From: WHUA01 sp963711215
GTDB taxonomy: Bacteria; Pseudomonadota; Alphaproteobacteria; UBA8366
DNA: 64,000 nt
NCBI GenBank assembly: GCA_963711215.1
Contig: CAVQDH010000006.1
Span: forward strand, 1 to 64,000
Direction of reading: 5' to 3'
Made by a program: the position numbers and the translations under genes. Shown one piece after another: positions 33,655-44,922 of this stretch (positions are counted from its first letter, which is position 1; every line of letters begins with the position of its first letter). The notes beneath the pieces were generated by a model. That model saw only the letters and a list, made by a program, of their open reading frames with translations. It searched no databases and was not told where the DNA came from.

Positions 33655-34821
33655 TCAGCCATATTCCTTCAGGGTTCGCCGCGCGATGACCATCCGGTGC
33701 ACTTCCGTCGGGCCCTCGTAGATGCGTGACAGACGAATTCGCTGCGACATGATGGCAAAGGGCATCTCGCGGGCCATGCCCATGGCGCCGAAGCTCTGCA
33801 TCGCGTGATCGAGGATCTCCTGCGCCATTTCGGTGGAGAAGACCTTGACCATGGAGGCGACCGTCCGGACGTCCTCGCCGCGATCCTGCTTCTCGGCGGC
33901 GTCCATCACCATCAGGCGGGTGGCGTGAATCTTGGTGGCCGCATCGGCAATCCACCACTGGATGGCCTGCCGTTCGCTCAGCTTCGCACCGAAGGTTTCC
34001 CGCTGCTGCGTGTGCTCGCACATCATGCGCAGCGCGCGGGCCGCCATGCCGACGCACATCGCGCCCATTTCCAGGCGGCGCACGGTCAGGCGCTTCTGCA
34101 TCGGCGCAAAGCCCTGGCCGACCGTGCCGAGGACCTGGCTGTCTTTGAGGCGGACATCGTCGAGCACCAGCTCGTAGGTGCGCGCGCCGCCCAGCATGGG
34201 AATCTCCCGCTCGATCGTGAAGCCGGGGGTGCCCTTGTCGAGGAGGAACGCCGTGATGCCGCCGCGCGCGCCCTTGGACGGGTCGGTCGCCGCCATCAGG
34301 ATGATGAAATCGCATTTCGGGACGTTGGAGACCCAAATCTTGCGGCCGTTGATGACCCATTCATCGCCGTCGCGAACGGCGCGCGTCTTCATATGGGCCG
34401 GGTCGCCGCCGGCGCCGGGCTCGGATATCGCGATGCAGGACTTCATCTCGCCCTGGGCATAGGGCAGCATGTATTTCTGCTTCTGGTCCGGCGTCGCGAC
34501 GGCCATCAGCATATGCAGGTTCGGCGAGTCCGGCGGGAAAATGAACGGCGTGACCGTGCTCTTCAGCCGTTCCTGCACCGCCAGCATCACCGGCGTGGGC
34601 AGGGCCGCCCCACCCACTTCTTCCGGCGCGTCGAGCGCCCAGAGGCCGAGCTCGCGGCATTTCGCCAGCAGCGGGGCTTCTTCCTCGGGCGTCAGCGCCA
34701 CCGGCCCGCCCGCCGCCTCCCGCGCCATGATGGCCTTCTCGAGCGGCATCAATTCATCCTCGACGAATTTCTCGACGAGGTCGATTACCATCCGGTGCTC
34801 TTCCGCAAATTCTATTGTCAT
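33655..34821 (-). CDS. Acyl-CoA dehydrogenase family protein
   Basis: A 388-residue FAD enzyme introducing a trans-2 double bond in acyl-CoA. The FAD-binding SCIAISEPGAGGDPAHMKTR and WVINGRKIWVSNVPKCDFI and the C-terminal SFGAMGMAREMPFAIMSQRI with RLSRIYEGPTEVHRMVIARR are typical, the latter containing the region of the catalytic Glu. Substrate length is not predictable. The start is ATG 34821. It is the last gene on this strand after the isochorismatase gene, with a 133-base gap, so it may or may not be cotranscribed. Confidence 0.92.
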   Translation of the reverse strand: MTIEFAEEHRMVIDLVEKFVEDELMPLEKAIMAREAAGGPVALTPEEEAPLLAKCRELGLWALDAPEEVGGAALPTPVMLAVQERLKSTVTPFIFPPDSPNLHMLMAVATPDQKQKYMLPYAQGEMKSCIAISEPGAGGDPAHMKTRAVRDGDEWVINGRKIWVSNVPKCDFIILMAATDPSKGARGGITAFLLDKGTPGFTIEREIPMLGGARTYELVLDDVRLKDSQVLGTVGQGFAPMQKRLTVRRLEMGAMCVGMAARALRMMCEHTQQRETFGAKLSERQAIQWWIADAATKIHATRLMVMDAAEKQDRGEDVRTVASMVKVFSTEMAQEILDHAMQSFGAMGMAREMPFAIMSQRIRLSRIYEGPTEVHRMVIARRTLKEYG

Positions 34822-34954
34822 TGGATCAAGGTCTCTTCGCGTTGTTCAACAAGGGAAATCGTCCGGCAGATTATGCGGGCGGGTGTCACCGGTAAATCGG
34901 CCGATGCCGTCTATATCTCACGTTCTTGATCGCCGGTCGATGCGCGCAGGCCCG

Positions 34955-35603
34955 CTACGGCGCCGTGACGCCGGCGGTGCCCGCGTCGATTTCCTTCAGC
35001 AACGCGGCGGTCGTCACGGTGCGGCAATAGCCGCCGAAGGCGCCAAGCGCATTCTCGTGGCGTGCCTGGGAATGGGTCGCGCAAGCGTCGGAAACGCAGA
35101 TCGGATAGAAGCCCCGGTCGGCGGCATCGCGGATGGCGTGGTCGACGCACTGGTCGGTGAGAAAGCCGGTGACGACGAGCGTGTCGATTCCGATATTGCG
35201 CAGCAAATACGCGATATTCGTCGAGTTGAAGACGCCGGACGACGTCTTCGGCAGGACGATGTCGTCGTCCCCCGGCGCCAATGCGTCCAGCACCTTCGCC
35301 TCCCATGAGCCTTTGGCGATGAAGAAGTCGCAGATCTTGTAGTCGAGGCTCCGATCGCGGCCGTCCCGCGTCAGGTTCTCCATGACGGTGTACATGACCT
35401 CGGCCCCGGCCTTGCGAAAGGCGTCGAGGAGCCGGCGGAGGTTCGGCAGGACCACGTCGCGGACCTGCAGAGTCGAAATAGGGGAGCCGCGCCGCGACCT
35501 CCGGGTTCCAAACATGGTTCTGCGTGTCGACGAGCAAGAGGCAGCTACGCGTCGCGTCGAAGGGCCGGACCCGGGGAAAGAGGCCTTGCTCCGCTTGCTT
35601 CAT
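34955..35603 (-). pseudogene. Isochorismatase-family hydrolase, one frameshift
   Basis: A cysteine hydrolase of the isochorismatase/nicotinamidase fold that cleaves amide or ester bonds of small molecules. ATG 35603 starts MKQAEQGLFPRVRPFDATRS, with the catalytic Asp in LLLVDTQNHVW. The frame breaks near 35480 and continues TLQVRDVVLPNLRRLLDAFR. The Lys of the triad is probably in VLPKTSSGVFNSTNI, and the catalytic Cys in VTGFLTDQCVDHAIRDAADR. Removing one base gives 215 residues. Only 8 bases separate it from the glutamine-synthetase-like gene upstream. Confidence 0.85.
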
Positions 35604-35611
35604 GATCGCCG

Positions 35612-36964
35612 TCAATATTTGTAGAAGTGGTGCGCGAGCTCGAAGGCCTCGTCCTCGGCCTCGAAGGCGGCGGCCTCCGAGCGCTTTACCGTGAGGTAGG
35701 CCCGGCTCAGCAGGTCGCCCAGCGCGCCCGTGAGCACGTCGTCGCGCTCGAGCGCGTCCAGCGCGCCGGCGAGGGTTTCCGGCAGGCGCCGGATGCCGCG
35801 CCGTTCCCGGTCGCTCTCGCCCATGCTTCCCGGATCGACGGTCACCGGCTCGCCCGGGTCCAGCCCTTTCTCGACCCCGTCGAGGCCGGCCGCGATCAGC
35901 CCGCCGAGCGCGAGGTAGGGATTGTAGCTGTTGTCGGACGGCTTGAGCTCCATGTTGAGCGACGGCTTGGCCTCGTCCCACAGCCCCGAGGCGATGCGCA
36001 CCGCGGCTTCCCGGTTGTCCAGGCCCCAGCAGGTGAAGGCCGAGCTCCACATATGCGGCTGCAGCCGCCGATAGGAGTTGTAGCTCGCGGCCGTCAGCGC
36101 GACCAGGCCCGGCAGGTGATGGAGGACTCCAGCGATCCAGCAACGCCCGAATTCGCTGAGGAGATTGGGCTTGCCGTCGACGGCCATGAGGTTGCGCGCA
36201 TCGGTCGGGTCCCAGGCGCTGAGATGGATATGGCAGCCGTTGCCCGCCTGGTCGGCGAACGGCTTGGGCGCCAGCGACGCCACGAAGCCGTGCTGGCGGG
36301 CGACCGCGCGCACCGTGTCGCGATAGCGGATATGGTTGTCGGCGGCGCGGAGCGCCGTCGCATGGCGAATGGACAGCTCCTGCTGCCCGTGGCCCAGCTC
36401 GGGATAGAACTGCTCGACCGGCATGCCCTGCGCCTCCAGCGCGGCGGCGATTTCGTCGATCACGCTGACCGATGTCTCCCAGCCGGCGGTGCTGAAGCAC
36501 AGGCTTTGGTCGGCGGGCACGCAGGACCCATCCTCCTTGCGCATCGCCAATGTCCATTCCGGCTCGAAGGCCGCCTCGATGACCACGCCGGCTTTCCGCG
36601 CGCGCTCGATCATGCGTTCGAGGAAACCGCGAGGACACGCGGCCCAGGGCGCGCGATCCAGCGCCACCATGTTCGCCATCATCGCAGCGCTGTTCGGTGC
36701 GTAGGGCAGCCGGGCGTAGCTGTCGATGTCGGGCACCAGCCGGATCTCGCCGACCGGTCCCAGGCCTTCCACGGCCTGAAGCTGGTCGAGCATGTTCATC
36801 GCCGGCATCGCGACGGTCAGGCCGATGCCGCCCCGGACGCGCTCGGTCAGCTTGTCGATATGCACCGACTTGCCGCGGATGATCCCGCCGGTGTCGCAAT
36901 AGAGGAACCGCACGAAACGCACGTCGTCATTGCGAACCTTGCGTTCAAACGCGTTCAGATCCAT
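35612..36964 (-). CDS. Glutamine synthetase-family gamma-glutamyl ligase
   Basis: A 450-residue member of the GS family, either a glutamine synthetase or a gamma-glutamyl-amine ligase such as PuuA. ATG 36964 starts MDLNAFERKVRNDDVRFVRF. Visible GS signatures are the N-terminal FLYCDTGGIIRGKSVHIDKL, the ATP/ammonia region with QAGNGCHIHLS, the Arg motif FTCWGLDNREAAVRIASG, and NMELKPSDNSYNPYLALGGL for glutamate and ATP binding. There is no adenylylation-site context of GlnA. It lies 150 bases downstream of the phosphonate transporter genes on the same strand, which suggests an amine substrate delivered by that transporter. Confidence 0.9.
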   Translation of the reverse strand: MDLNAFERKVRNDDVRFVRFLYCDTGGIIRGKSVHIDKLTERVRGGIGLTVAMPAMNMLDQLQAVEGLGPVGEIRLVPDIDSYARLPYAPNSAAMMANMVALDRAPWAACPRGFLERMIERARKAGVVIEAAFEPEWTLAMRKEDGSCVPADQSLCFSTAGWETSVSVIDEIAAALEAQGMPVEQFYPELGHGQQELSIRHATALRAADNHIRYRDTVRAVARQHGFVASLAPKPFADQAGNGCHIHLSAWDPTDARNLMAVDGKPNLLSEFGRCWIAGVLHHLPGLVALTAASYNSYRRLQPHMWSSAFTCWGLDNREAAVRIASGLWDEAKPSLNMELKPSDNSYNPYLALGGLIAAGLDGVEKGLDPGEPVTVDPGSMGESDRERRGIRRLPETLAGALDALERDDVLTGALGDLLSRAYLTVKRSEAAAFEAEDEAFELAHHFYKY

Positions 36965-37114
36965 GGCTCGGTCCTTCGAACAAGCGTTCTTCAGGGCATG
37001 GTCGATGATGCAAGCATACATCGCCGCTCTTCGCAGACAAGCAGCCACATTGCGGGCATCCAGAAGCGCCGGTCGAGAGCACGCGCCGCCGCCCGGAAGC
37101 CGGCCCGAGTTGTC

Positions 37115-37912
37115 TCAGCGCTGCGCGGCCCTCAGCGGCACGCGCGACAGGCCGAGCAGCAGGGCGAGCGTCATGGCGATCAGAATGATGGTGAGCGCCG
37201 CCCCGCCGAAGACTTCGCCGCGGTCCGTCAGGCCGAAGATGCCGACGGGCAGGGTGACCCAGCCGGGCGGGTAGACCATCACCGTGGCGCCGAGCTCGCC
37301 CATGGACAGGGCGAAGCTCAGGCTGAAGGCGGCGATGAGATAGGGCGCGATGAGCGGCAGCGTGACGCGCCGGAGAAGATAGAAAGGCGACGCGCCCAGG
37401 CTTGCCGCGATGTCCTCGTAGTCCGGCGACAGCCGCGCCAGCCCGGCCGACACGTTGCCGAAGGTGAAGGCCGAGACCAGGATGAAATGAGCCAGCACGA
37501 CGATCGCGGTGGTGCCGTTGAGCAGCACCGGCGGCTGGCTGAAGGCGACCAGGAGCCCGAGGCCGATGGAGACCGAAGGCACCGCGCTCGGCAGAAAGAA
37601 CACGATCCCGAGCAGCCGCCGGTGCAGAAGCCGCATACCCCTGAGCGCCAGGGCCGCCCAACCGCCGCAAGCGAGCGCGATCAGGCTTGCTATCAGGCCC
37701 GTCAGAAGGCTGACGCGCAGCTGGGCGACGGACTCGCCCTGGAAGGCATCGACGTAGTGCTGCACCGTCATGTGGCTGGGCAGGGCGCCGTTCCATTGTC
37801 CGGCGATGCTGGCGAGCGAGATTATCGCGAGCGGCAGCGCATAGACCAGGCCGACCAGCAGGCTGCCGACGCACCAGACGCTCCAGCGGGTGGCCTTAGA
37901 CCAGACCAGCAC
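37115..37912 (-). CDS. phnV: ABC transporter permease, 2-aminoethylphosphonate type
   Basis: About 265 residues with six predicted helices; inner-membrane permease of the 2-AEP importer. The start is uncertain. GTG 37912 overlaps the end of the previous permease, and a TTG at 37933 is also possible. The conserved EAA loop is at LSPDYEDIAASLGASPFYLL. Helices include SVWCVGSLLVGLVYALPLAI and ATVMVYPPGWVTLPVGIFGL at the end. It follows the first permease directly in the operon. Confidence 0.85.
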   Translation of the reverse strand: MLVWSKATRWSVWCVGSLLVGLVYALPLAIISLASIAGQWNGALPSHMTVQHYVDAFQGESVAQLRVSLLTGLIASLIALACGGWAALALRGMRLLHRRLLGIVFFLPSAVPSVSIGLGLLVAFSQPPVLLNGTTAIVVLAHFILVSAFTFGNVSAGLARLSPDYEDIAASLGASPFYLLRRVTLPLIAPYLIAAFSLSFALSMGELGATVMVYPPGWVTLPVGIFGLTDRGEVFGGAALTIILIAMTLALLLGLSRVPLRAAQR

Positions 37913-38767
37913 GAGCGCCTCCAAAACGGCCAAGTACGGTGCGATACAGGAAATAAAGCCCGACGGAGAGAAGGATGTTGACCGTCGCGATGACGCAGGC
38001 CGTTCCGTAGTCGAATTCCTGGATCGCCTTGTCGTAGACGAGCAGGGGCAGCGTGATGACGCCCTTGGCGCCGATGAACAGGACGATGCCGAACTCGTTG
38101 ACGGTGAGCAGCAGGCAAAGGCTTCCGCCGGCGAGCAAGGCCGGCAGGGCGGCCGGCAGGATGATCTTCCGCACGATGCGCCAGAAGCCGGCGCCAAGGC
38201 TGGCGGCGACCTCGATCTGCGCGGTCTCGATCAGCGAGAAGGCGGCGAGCAGCGGCCGCATGATGAAGGGCGTATAGACCGTCACCTCCGCCAGGATCAC
38301 GCCCCACGCCGAATAGAGGAAGTCGACCGGCGGCAGGGAGAGGCCGAAGACCTCCATCAGCGACAGGTTCAGAATGCCGGCCGATCCATAAAGGAAGGTG
38401 AGGGCGAGCGCGATCAGGAATGTCGGCAGTGCGATGAAGGTATCGATGAGGCGCGCCAGCAGCGCCGAGCCGGGGAACGGAAAGAACGCCACGATCAGCG
38501 CGAGCGTGAAGCCGAGCGCGAGGCAGCCGGCGGTCGAGGAAAGCGCGATCTCGATAGTGTGGAGGAAGGCGTCGTGAAAGCGTGCCGAGGCGAGCACGCT
38601 CTTCAATCGTGCCGAGCGAAAAATGCCCGTCCTCGCCGGCGAAGGCGCGGCCGATGATCAGCGACAGGGGATAGAAGAAGCAGGCCGCGAGGATCAGAAG
38701 CGGCGGCGCGATCCAGAGACCGCGCGGAATGGATGAGACCTGGGCGTCGTGCCTGCCGCCGGCTGCA

Positions 38768-38778
<11 letters not shown>
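37896..38778 (-). pseudogene. phnU: ABC transporter permease, 2-aminoethylphosphonate type, one frameshift
   Basis: First permease of the importer. ATG 38778 starts MTASAAGGRHDAQVSSIPRG with a first helix ending FYPLSLIIGRAFAG. The frame breaks near 38605 at SLGTI, then KSVLASARFHDAFLHTIEIA follows. Removing one base gives 293 residues. The EAA loop is AQIEVAASLGAGFWRIVRKI. If the break is real, a start at ATG 38606 would give a permease lacking its first helix. It overlaps phnT at the start and phnV at the end, as expected of one operon. Confidence 0.85.
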
Positions 38779-39918
<1,140 letters not shown>

Positions 39919-39919
<1 letters not shown>

Positions 39920-40956
39920 CAGCTGCCGGTTACGGAATGCCAGCGGGCGACGTCGTCCTTCAGATCGGACAAGACCTTGTCCCAATCGGGGGTCCAGACC
40001 TTGACGCCCTTCAGCATCGCGTTGAGCTTCTTGAAGTTCGCGTCGGTCGGATGGACGTCCTGGCGCGACGGCATGCCCTTGGCGATCGAGCTGATGGTCG
40101 ACTGCGCCTCTTTCGTCAGCAGGAAGGTGATCAGCTTCTTGCCGGCATCGGCGTGCGGGGCGCCGTTGACCAAAGCGATGTAATAAGGAAGCGCGAAGGT
40201 CGTGCGCTCGCCGCCCGGGCCAGCCGGCCAGAAGATCTTGATGTTCGGGTTGGCCGCCATCTGCGAGAAGTTCATCTGCATGTCGCCGTTGGCCAGCCAG
40301 AGCTCGCCCTTGTTGACGAGCGCGGTCAGCTTGCCGGTCGACGACGAGGGGCCGCGGTTGTTCGCCTGCAGCTTCTTCATGAAACCGAAACCCGCATCCT
40401 TGCTGCCGAAAACCTGATTGATCAGCAGCATCACGGCCGTGCCGTCGCCGGCCTGGCCCGGCGTCGAATACTGGATCTTGTTCTTGAATTTAGGATCGAG
40501 GAGATCTTCGAAGGTCTTCGGCGCCTTTGACAGCACATGCGCGTTGTAGATGAAGTTGAAGTAGTTATTGACCAGAGAGTAGTAGGTCCCGTCCTTGTCC
40601 TTGTCGCCGGCCGCGATCTGGTCGGCGCCGTCGGGTGCGAAAGGCTGCAGGAGCCCGTCGGCCTTCGCCTTCTGGATAAAGGGCGGCAACGTCACCAGGA
40701 TGTCGGCCTGCGGGTTGCTTTTCTCCTTATTGACGCGCTCGACCACGACGCCCGAGCCGCCTTCGACATATTGGACCTTGATCCCGGTCGCCTTGGTGAA
40801 AGCCGTGAACTGCGTGTCGTACCAGTTCGGCTTGCCGTCTCGGAGGCCGTCCGCACTATAAATCGTGACGACCTTCGACTGCGCCCACACCGGGCTGGTG
40901 CAGAGCCCAGCCGCAACGCATCCCGCTACAACGAGTAGCCGTCTAGCGCACCACAT
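39919..40956 (-). CDS. phnS: 2-Aminoethylphosphonate ABC transporter substrate-binding protein
   Basis: A 345-residue periplasmic protein with a signal peptide (RRLLVVAGCVAAGLCTSPVWAQ). The mature region has the PhnS-type sequence VTIYSADGLRDGKPNWYDTQ, FTKATGIKVQYVEGGSGVVV, YSLVNNYFNFIYNAHVL and NKIQYSTPGQAGDGTAVMLL, the same pattern as known PhnS proteins. It binds 2-aminoethylphosphonate in that family. This is the first gene of a leftward operon phnS-T-U-V. No phosphonatase (phnX), transaminase (phnW) or C-P lyase gene is in the window. Confidence 0.9.
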
Positions 40957-41204
40957 CGATATTCCCTCTCCCCTGATTGCACAATTACATCATCCTAAAG
41001 CATATCCACGGAACACTACAGACTCATGACGAGGTGCGGCGGCGGCAGACAGGGAAATTTCAATGGCAAGGACGCGCGGAAAATAATGGTCAGCGGCCGG
41101 GACGAGGCCACGTGATCCGCGCTACGGCAAATCACCTTACGGGACATTCCCGGGTGGATTAAAATTGAAAACGAGCGTATCCCGGCGCGTCGTTAATTTC
41201 GCGA

Positions 41205-42971
41205 ATGACTGGCTGGAGGCGATGCCGCCGCCGCCGAACCAAGAACCGCCGACCGTCAGGCCAGAGGATGCCGAAGCCCAATTCTCGACGCTCTCTTCGC
41301 GGTACCGTATTGCGCGGCGTGACCCTTCTGTTCACGGCCAACCTGGCGGCGAAGCTGGCCGGAATCGCGACGATCTATGTCACCGGCCGGCTCCTCACGA
41401 AGAACGACTTCGCGCTTTACGCCATCGCCATCGCCTGGGGCGAGATTTTCGGCTTCATGCAGAATGGCGGCCTGCATCGCCTCCTGCTGCAGCGGGCAAA
41501 GTCGTTCGACAATCTCTATGCGCCGGTCTACGGCCTGGCGCTCGCGATCAACGGGGTGTGGCTTGTTCTCCTGATCGCCTTGGCGCCGTTCGTCGCCAAC
41601 GCTTATGACGCCGGCGAGGTGAGGGTGCTTATCATCCTGTTCGGGTTTTCCATACCGGCGGGAACGGTGGCGCTGCTGCTGCGCGCCTATCTGATGGTGA
41701 CGCTGCGCTTCGCCGAGCTCTCCGTCCTGAGCGTCTATTCGACCTTGATCCGGAGCGGCGGGGTCATTCTGCTCGCGCTGTGGGGCGTCGGGCCGATGAG
41801 CTTCGTGCTTCCGGTCATCGCGGTCGGCCTGTTCGAATCGGCCTACCTGGCCCGCAAGCGGCCGGGCAGCTGGCGGCCGTCCTTTCCGCGCCGCCGGCTT
41901 CTCGGAGCGCTTGCGATACCGCTGTTCTGGATCATGGCAAGCACGCTCGCCATGTCGCTGATGACGAACGGGGACTATCTCGTCATCGGCGCGCTGCAGG
42001 ACAAGGCGACGATCGGTGTCTACTTCTTCGGCTTCCAGCTGACGGTCGCCGTGTTCAGCATGTTCACGCGGAGCCTGCGGTCGGTCTTCATCCCGTCCTT
42101 TATCGCGCTCGGCGACGATCGGCCGCGGCAGGAGCGTGCGTTCCTGCGCGCGCTCGAGGGCGGGTCGCTGATGCTGTTCTTCACCATTTTCGCCGTCGCC
42201 GCCGTCGCGCAGCCTGTGATCGGATGGGCCTGGTCGGGGAAATGGGACGCTGCGGTACCGGTCGTCGAGATCATCGCCGTCGCGTCCCTTGCGCGCGTGG
42301 TGTCGCCGTTCGCCCAGTCCCTGCTCGAAGCCAGGGGTGCGTGGCGCGCCGTCGCCCTGATGTCCTGGATCGAGGGCTTGGGCCTCATGGCCAGCGCGGC
42401 GATCGGCGCCCTGCTCGGGGGATTGTTCGAGATCGCCCTATCGGTCGGCATCTACATGATGCTGGTCGGGCTTCTCTACATTTTCGTCATCCGCAGCCAG
42501 ACGGCGCTTTCCGCCGCTGCGGTCGCGAAATCGCTGCTCGGCCCTTACGCGGTGGCGTGGGGGGCGCTGGCATTGGCGTGGGCCCTTGCCGCCGGCTTGC
42601 CGCCGCTGCCCGTCTTCCTGGAAATCGTCGTCAAGGGCGCGGCCTTCGCTGCGGGCTTCGCCCTGCTGATCCTGCTGTTCCGGCGGCACCTCATGCACAC
42701 CGTCGTGGATGTCGTCAGCACGTTCCGGCGCAAAGCCGACCTGTCTGCCGAGCCACGGAGAGCCGTAGCGGGAAGCAACGAGGCTCCGTCCTACGCGGCC
42801 GCGGCGTCGGCCGGCAGCACCCGCCTGTCGTGGAACCGGGTCAGGTCGACTTCCGCGCCGGCCCATAGCCGCCCGCGCATTCCTCGAATTCGATGGACCG
42901 GAACCGTGCCGCTGCCGCCGCCCGGAACGAAGGTAAGCTCGCCGAAGAACACGCGCTGCCCTGTGCCATAG
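41205..42971 (+). CDS. Lipopolysaccharide/polysaccharide flippase-like membrane protein
   Basis: A multi-spanning protein (12 or more helices) of the MATE/Wzx-like oligosaccharide flippase superfamily. The N-terminal region LRGTVLRGVTLLFTANLAAK LAG-like helix and LMTNGDYLVIGALQDKATIG fit. ATG 41268 (MPKPNSRRSLRGTVLRGV) is a more likely start than 41205, whose first 21 residues are Arg-rich. The last 60 codons after PRRAVAGSNEAP overlap the convergent TupA-like gene by 181 bases and look non-genuine, so the true stop may be hidden by a frameshift. It would export a glycan precursor across the inner membrane. Confidence 0.8.
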   Translation: MTGWRRCRRRRTKNRRPSGQRMPKPNSRRSLRGTVLRGVTLLFTANLAAKLAGIATIYVTGRLLTKNDFALYAIAIAWGEIFGFMQNGGLHRLLLQRAKSFDNLYAPVYGLALAINGVWLVLLIALAPFVANAYDAGEVRVLIILFGFSIPAGTVALLLRAYLMVTLRFAELSVLSVYSTLIRSGGVILLALWGVGPMSFVLPVIAVGLFESAYLARKRPGSWRPSFPRRRLLGALAIPLFWIMASTLAMSLMTNGDYLVIGALQDKATIGVYFFGFQLTVAVFSMFTRSLRSVFIPSFIALGDDRPRQERAFLRALEGGSLMLFFTIFAVAAVAQPVIGWAWSGKWDAAVPVVEIIAVASLARVVSPFAQSLLEARGAWRAVALMSWIEGLGLMASAAIGALLGGLFEIALSVGIYMMLVGLLYIFVIRSQTALSAAAVAKSLLGPYAVAWGALALAWALAAGLPPLPVFLEIVVKGAAFAAGFALLILLFRRHLMHTVVDVVSTFRRKADLSAEPRRAVAGSNEAPSYAAAASAGSTRLSWNRVRSTSAPAHSRPRIPRIRWTGTVPLPPPGTKVSSPKNTRCPVP

Positions 42972-43697
42972 AGATCCACGCGCACGAAAGTGAAATCCGC
43001 GGCCAGCGTTTCCGCGACCCGGACCATTTCGTCGAGCCGGTCGGGACGGGGAAGCGCGCCGTCGGTGCGGACGGACCGCGTTATATCGAGCCTGTTCCAG
43101 GCTCGGTCATAGTAATCGTTGCTTCCGTTCCCGCCATTGCCGGTGACGAGAATGAACCGGACTTTCCCGTGGAAGCAGAAGAATTTGTAATCCCTGACGG
43201 CGCTGCCGTTCTGTTCGGTCAGCAGCGCTTCGACCATCAATATCGGCTTGATATTCCGGTACTGCTGTTCCCGGCGCACGTAATAGAAGTTCTTGCCGCA
43301 GCCAGCCATGGGCTTGCGCGGCAATTGAAGAATAATCCTCACGGCCCTTGTTCCGGACGATCCTGTTCCAGCTGCTGCCGTGGTTCGTCTTGAGGACGAA
43401 GGTATCGGGAAGAGCGTCCCACACCTCCCGCGTCAGGCGTTTCGCCGTGGCATGAAGCGGAACGAGATACTGAGCCCCGATCTTCCGCGCGACATGATCG
43501 CGCACCGCGTATTTGTCGGCGAAGCGCTGGAAGCGGGCCAGTTCGCCGGAGCTTTTCAAATCGCACAGGTACTCGTTGAAGGTGACGGGCGGCGTTCGCG
43601 GCAGCCAGCGGTGGCTCTTGAAGAACGCCATCCTGACGTAGAGCCGGTCGGGAATGAACCGGGCCAGGAGCCGCTTCGCGCCATACATGTCTACCAT
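42791..43697 (-). pseudogene. TupA-like ATP-grasp protein, one frameshift
   Basis: Resembles TupA-like ATP-grasp ligases of glycan and teichuronopeptide clusters. ATG 43697 starts MVDMYGAKRLLARFIPDRLY. It contains PVTFNEYLCDLKSSGELARF and TFVLKTNHGSSWNRIVRNKG, the ATP-binding strand. The frame breaks near 43310 and continues KNFYYVRREQQYRNIKPILM, then RDYKFFCFHGKVRFILVTGN, DFTFVRVDLYGTGQRVFFGE and FTPGG-like end, with metal-binding Asp and Glu. Removing one base gives 301 residues. It is on the same strand as the GT4 gene upstream. Confidence 0.8.
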
Positions 43698-43731
43698 TCG
43701 AATTCCTCCGCCGCCGGTCTCGCGCCCTGCG

Positions 43732-44922
43732 CTAGACGGCGAGCTGGAGCACCGGCGCCGTCTGGGCGGCGACGACCTGCTGGTAGATTTTCATCATCTG
43801 CGGGTAGTTCTTGCTGGCGGTGTAGCGCCGCTCGTATATCGCCCGTCCCCGCGCGCCCATGTCTGCCATTCGGTCGGGATGCTCCAGCGCCCAGCGGATC
43901 TTCTCGGCGAGGCTGGCCGCATCGCCCGGCGTGAACGACAAGCCCGATACGCCGTCGTCGATCATCTCGGCCATCGCGCCGATGCGCGACGCGATCACCG
44001 GTAATCCGCGGGCGAAGGCCTCGACTGCCGTTCGGGGATGACCTTCATACCATTCCGTCGGAATGATGATGAATCGCGCCGCCCCCATCAGCCGCAGGAC
44101 CTCGTCCTCTTCCTGCCATCCGAGATACTCGACCGAGCGCGGCTGGGCCCCGCCGATGAAATGCGACTTCAAGGGGCCCGTGCCCGCGACCTTGAGCGGT
44201 ATCGGCGGGCCGGCCATCTCCCAGGCCTTCAGCAGGGTGCCGATTCCCTTCTCTTCGCTGAGGCGCCCGACGAACAGGGCGAAATTGCCGTCGTGCTTGC
44301 CGGGCATCGGATCGGGATGAAGGAAATTGGATTTGACGAATATCTTTTCGGCCGGGAATCCAGCCTGCACGAACTTGTCCCGCATGAATTCCGTCATCGC
44401 GATATAGGCATCGACCATATGGAACCATGTCCCGAGCTGGCGATGGACGGCGATCATGCCGCCGACCGCCATGCTGCCGAGCGTACTGTGCCGGTAGCAG
44501 GCGTGGCGGACGGCGGGCCAGGGCATCGTGCGGCCGATACAGGACTCGCAGACATGGCCGTCGCGGTTGAGCGTGCCGACGGGGCAGATGAGCCGGTAGT
44601 TTCTCAGGCTCTGGACGACCGGTACCCCCTCGGCCCGCGCCGCGTAGTAGATCGACGGCGAGATGAGCGGGAAAAAATTCTGGACGTGCAGAAGGTCGAA
44701 CCGCTCCTGGCGCAAGGCGGTGCGGACGCGCCGGTATGTCTCCGGAGACCAGATCGACCCCATCGCCGTGCGGAGCCGGCCCAGCTCGCCGACGCGATCG
44801 TTATTGTCCACGAAGGTCGCGACGCGGCAGCCGTTTCGGCGCAGCATCTCAACTTCCATGCGAACCGAGATGTCCTCTCCGCCCGAATCCTGGTAGCGGT
44901 TATGGGCCATTAAAATGTTCAT
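43732..44922 (-). CDS. Glycosyltransferase family 4 protein
   Basis: A 396-residue GT-B glycosyltransferase. The N-terminal domain reads MAHNRYQDSGGEDISVRMEV and includes a Cys-rich insert CPVGTLNRDGHVCESCIGRT. The C-terminal domain has FALFVGRLSEEKGIGTLLKA, a sugar-nucleotide-binding block and the E-x7-E motif region PTEWYEGHPRTAVEAFARGL. Donor and acceptor are unknown. It ends 34 bases before the TupA-like gene, so they are probably cotranscribed. Cytoplasmic or membrane-associated. Confidence 0.9.
   Translation of the reverse strand: MNILMAHNRYQDSGGEDISVRMEVEMLRRNGCRVATFVDNNDRVGELGRLRTAMGSIWSPETYRRVRTALRQERFDLLHVQNFFPLISPSIYYAARAEGVPVVQSLRNYRLICPVGTLNRDGHVCESCIGRTMPWPAVRHACYRHSTLGSMAVGGMIAVHRQLGTWFHMVDAYIAMTEFMRDKFVQAGFPAEKIFVKSNFLHPDPMPGKHDGNFALFVGRLSEEKGIGTLLKAWEMAGPPIPLKVAGTGPLKSHFIGGAQPRSVEYLGWQEEDEVLRLMGAARFIIIPTEWYEGHPRTAVEAFARGLPVIASRIGAMAEMIDDGVSGLSFTPGDAASLAEKIRWALEHPDRMADMGARGRAIYERRYTASKNYPQMMKIYQQVVAAQTAPVLQLAV

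Noticed and set aside
35627..37981. A 784-residue plus-strand open frame opposite the GS-like and permease genes
   Set aside because: Shadow of real genes on the other strand with no domain or start signal.
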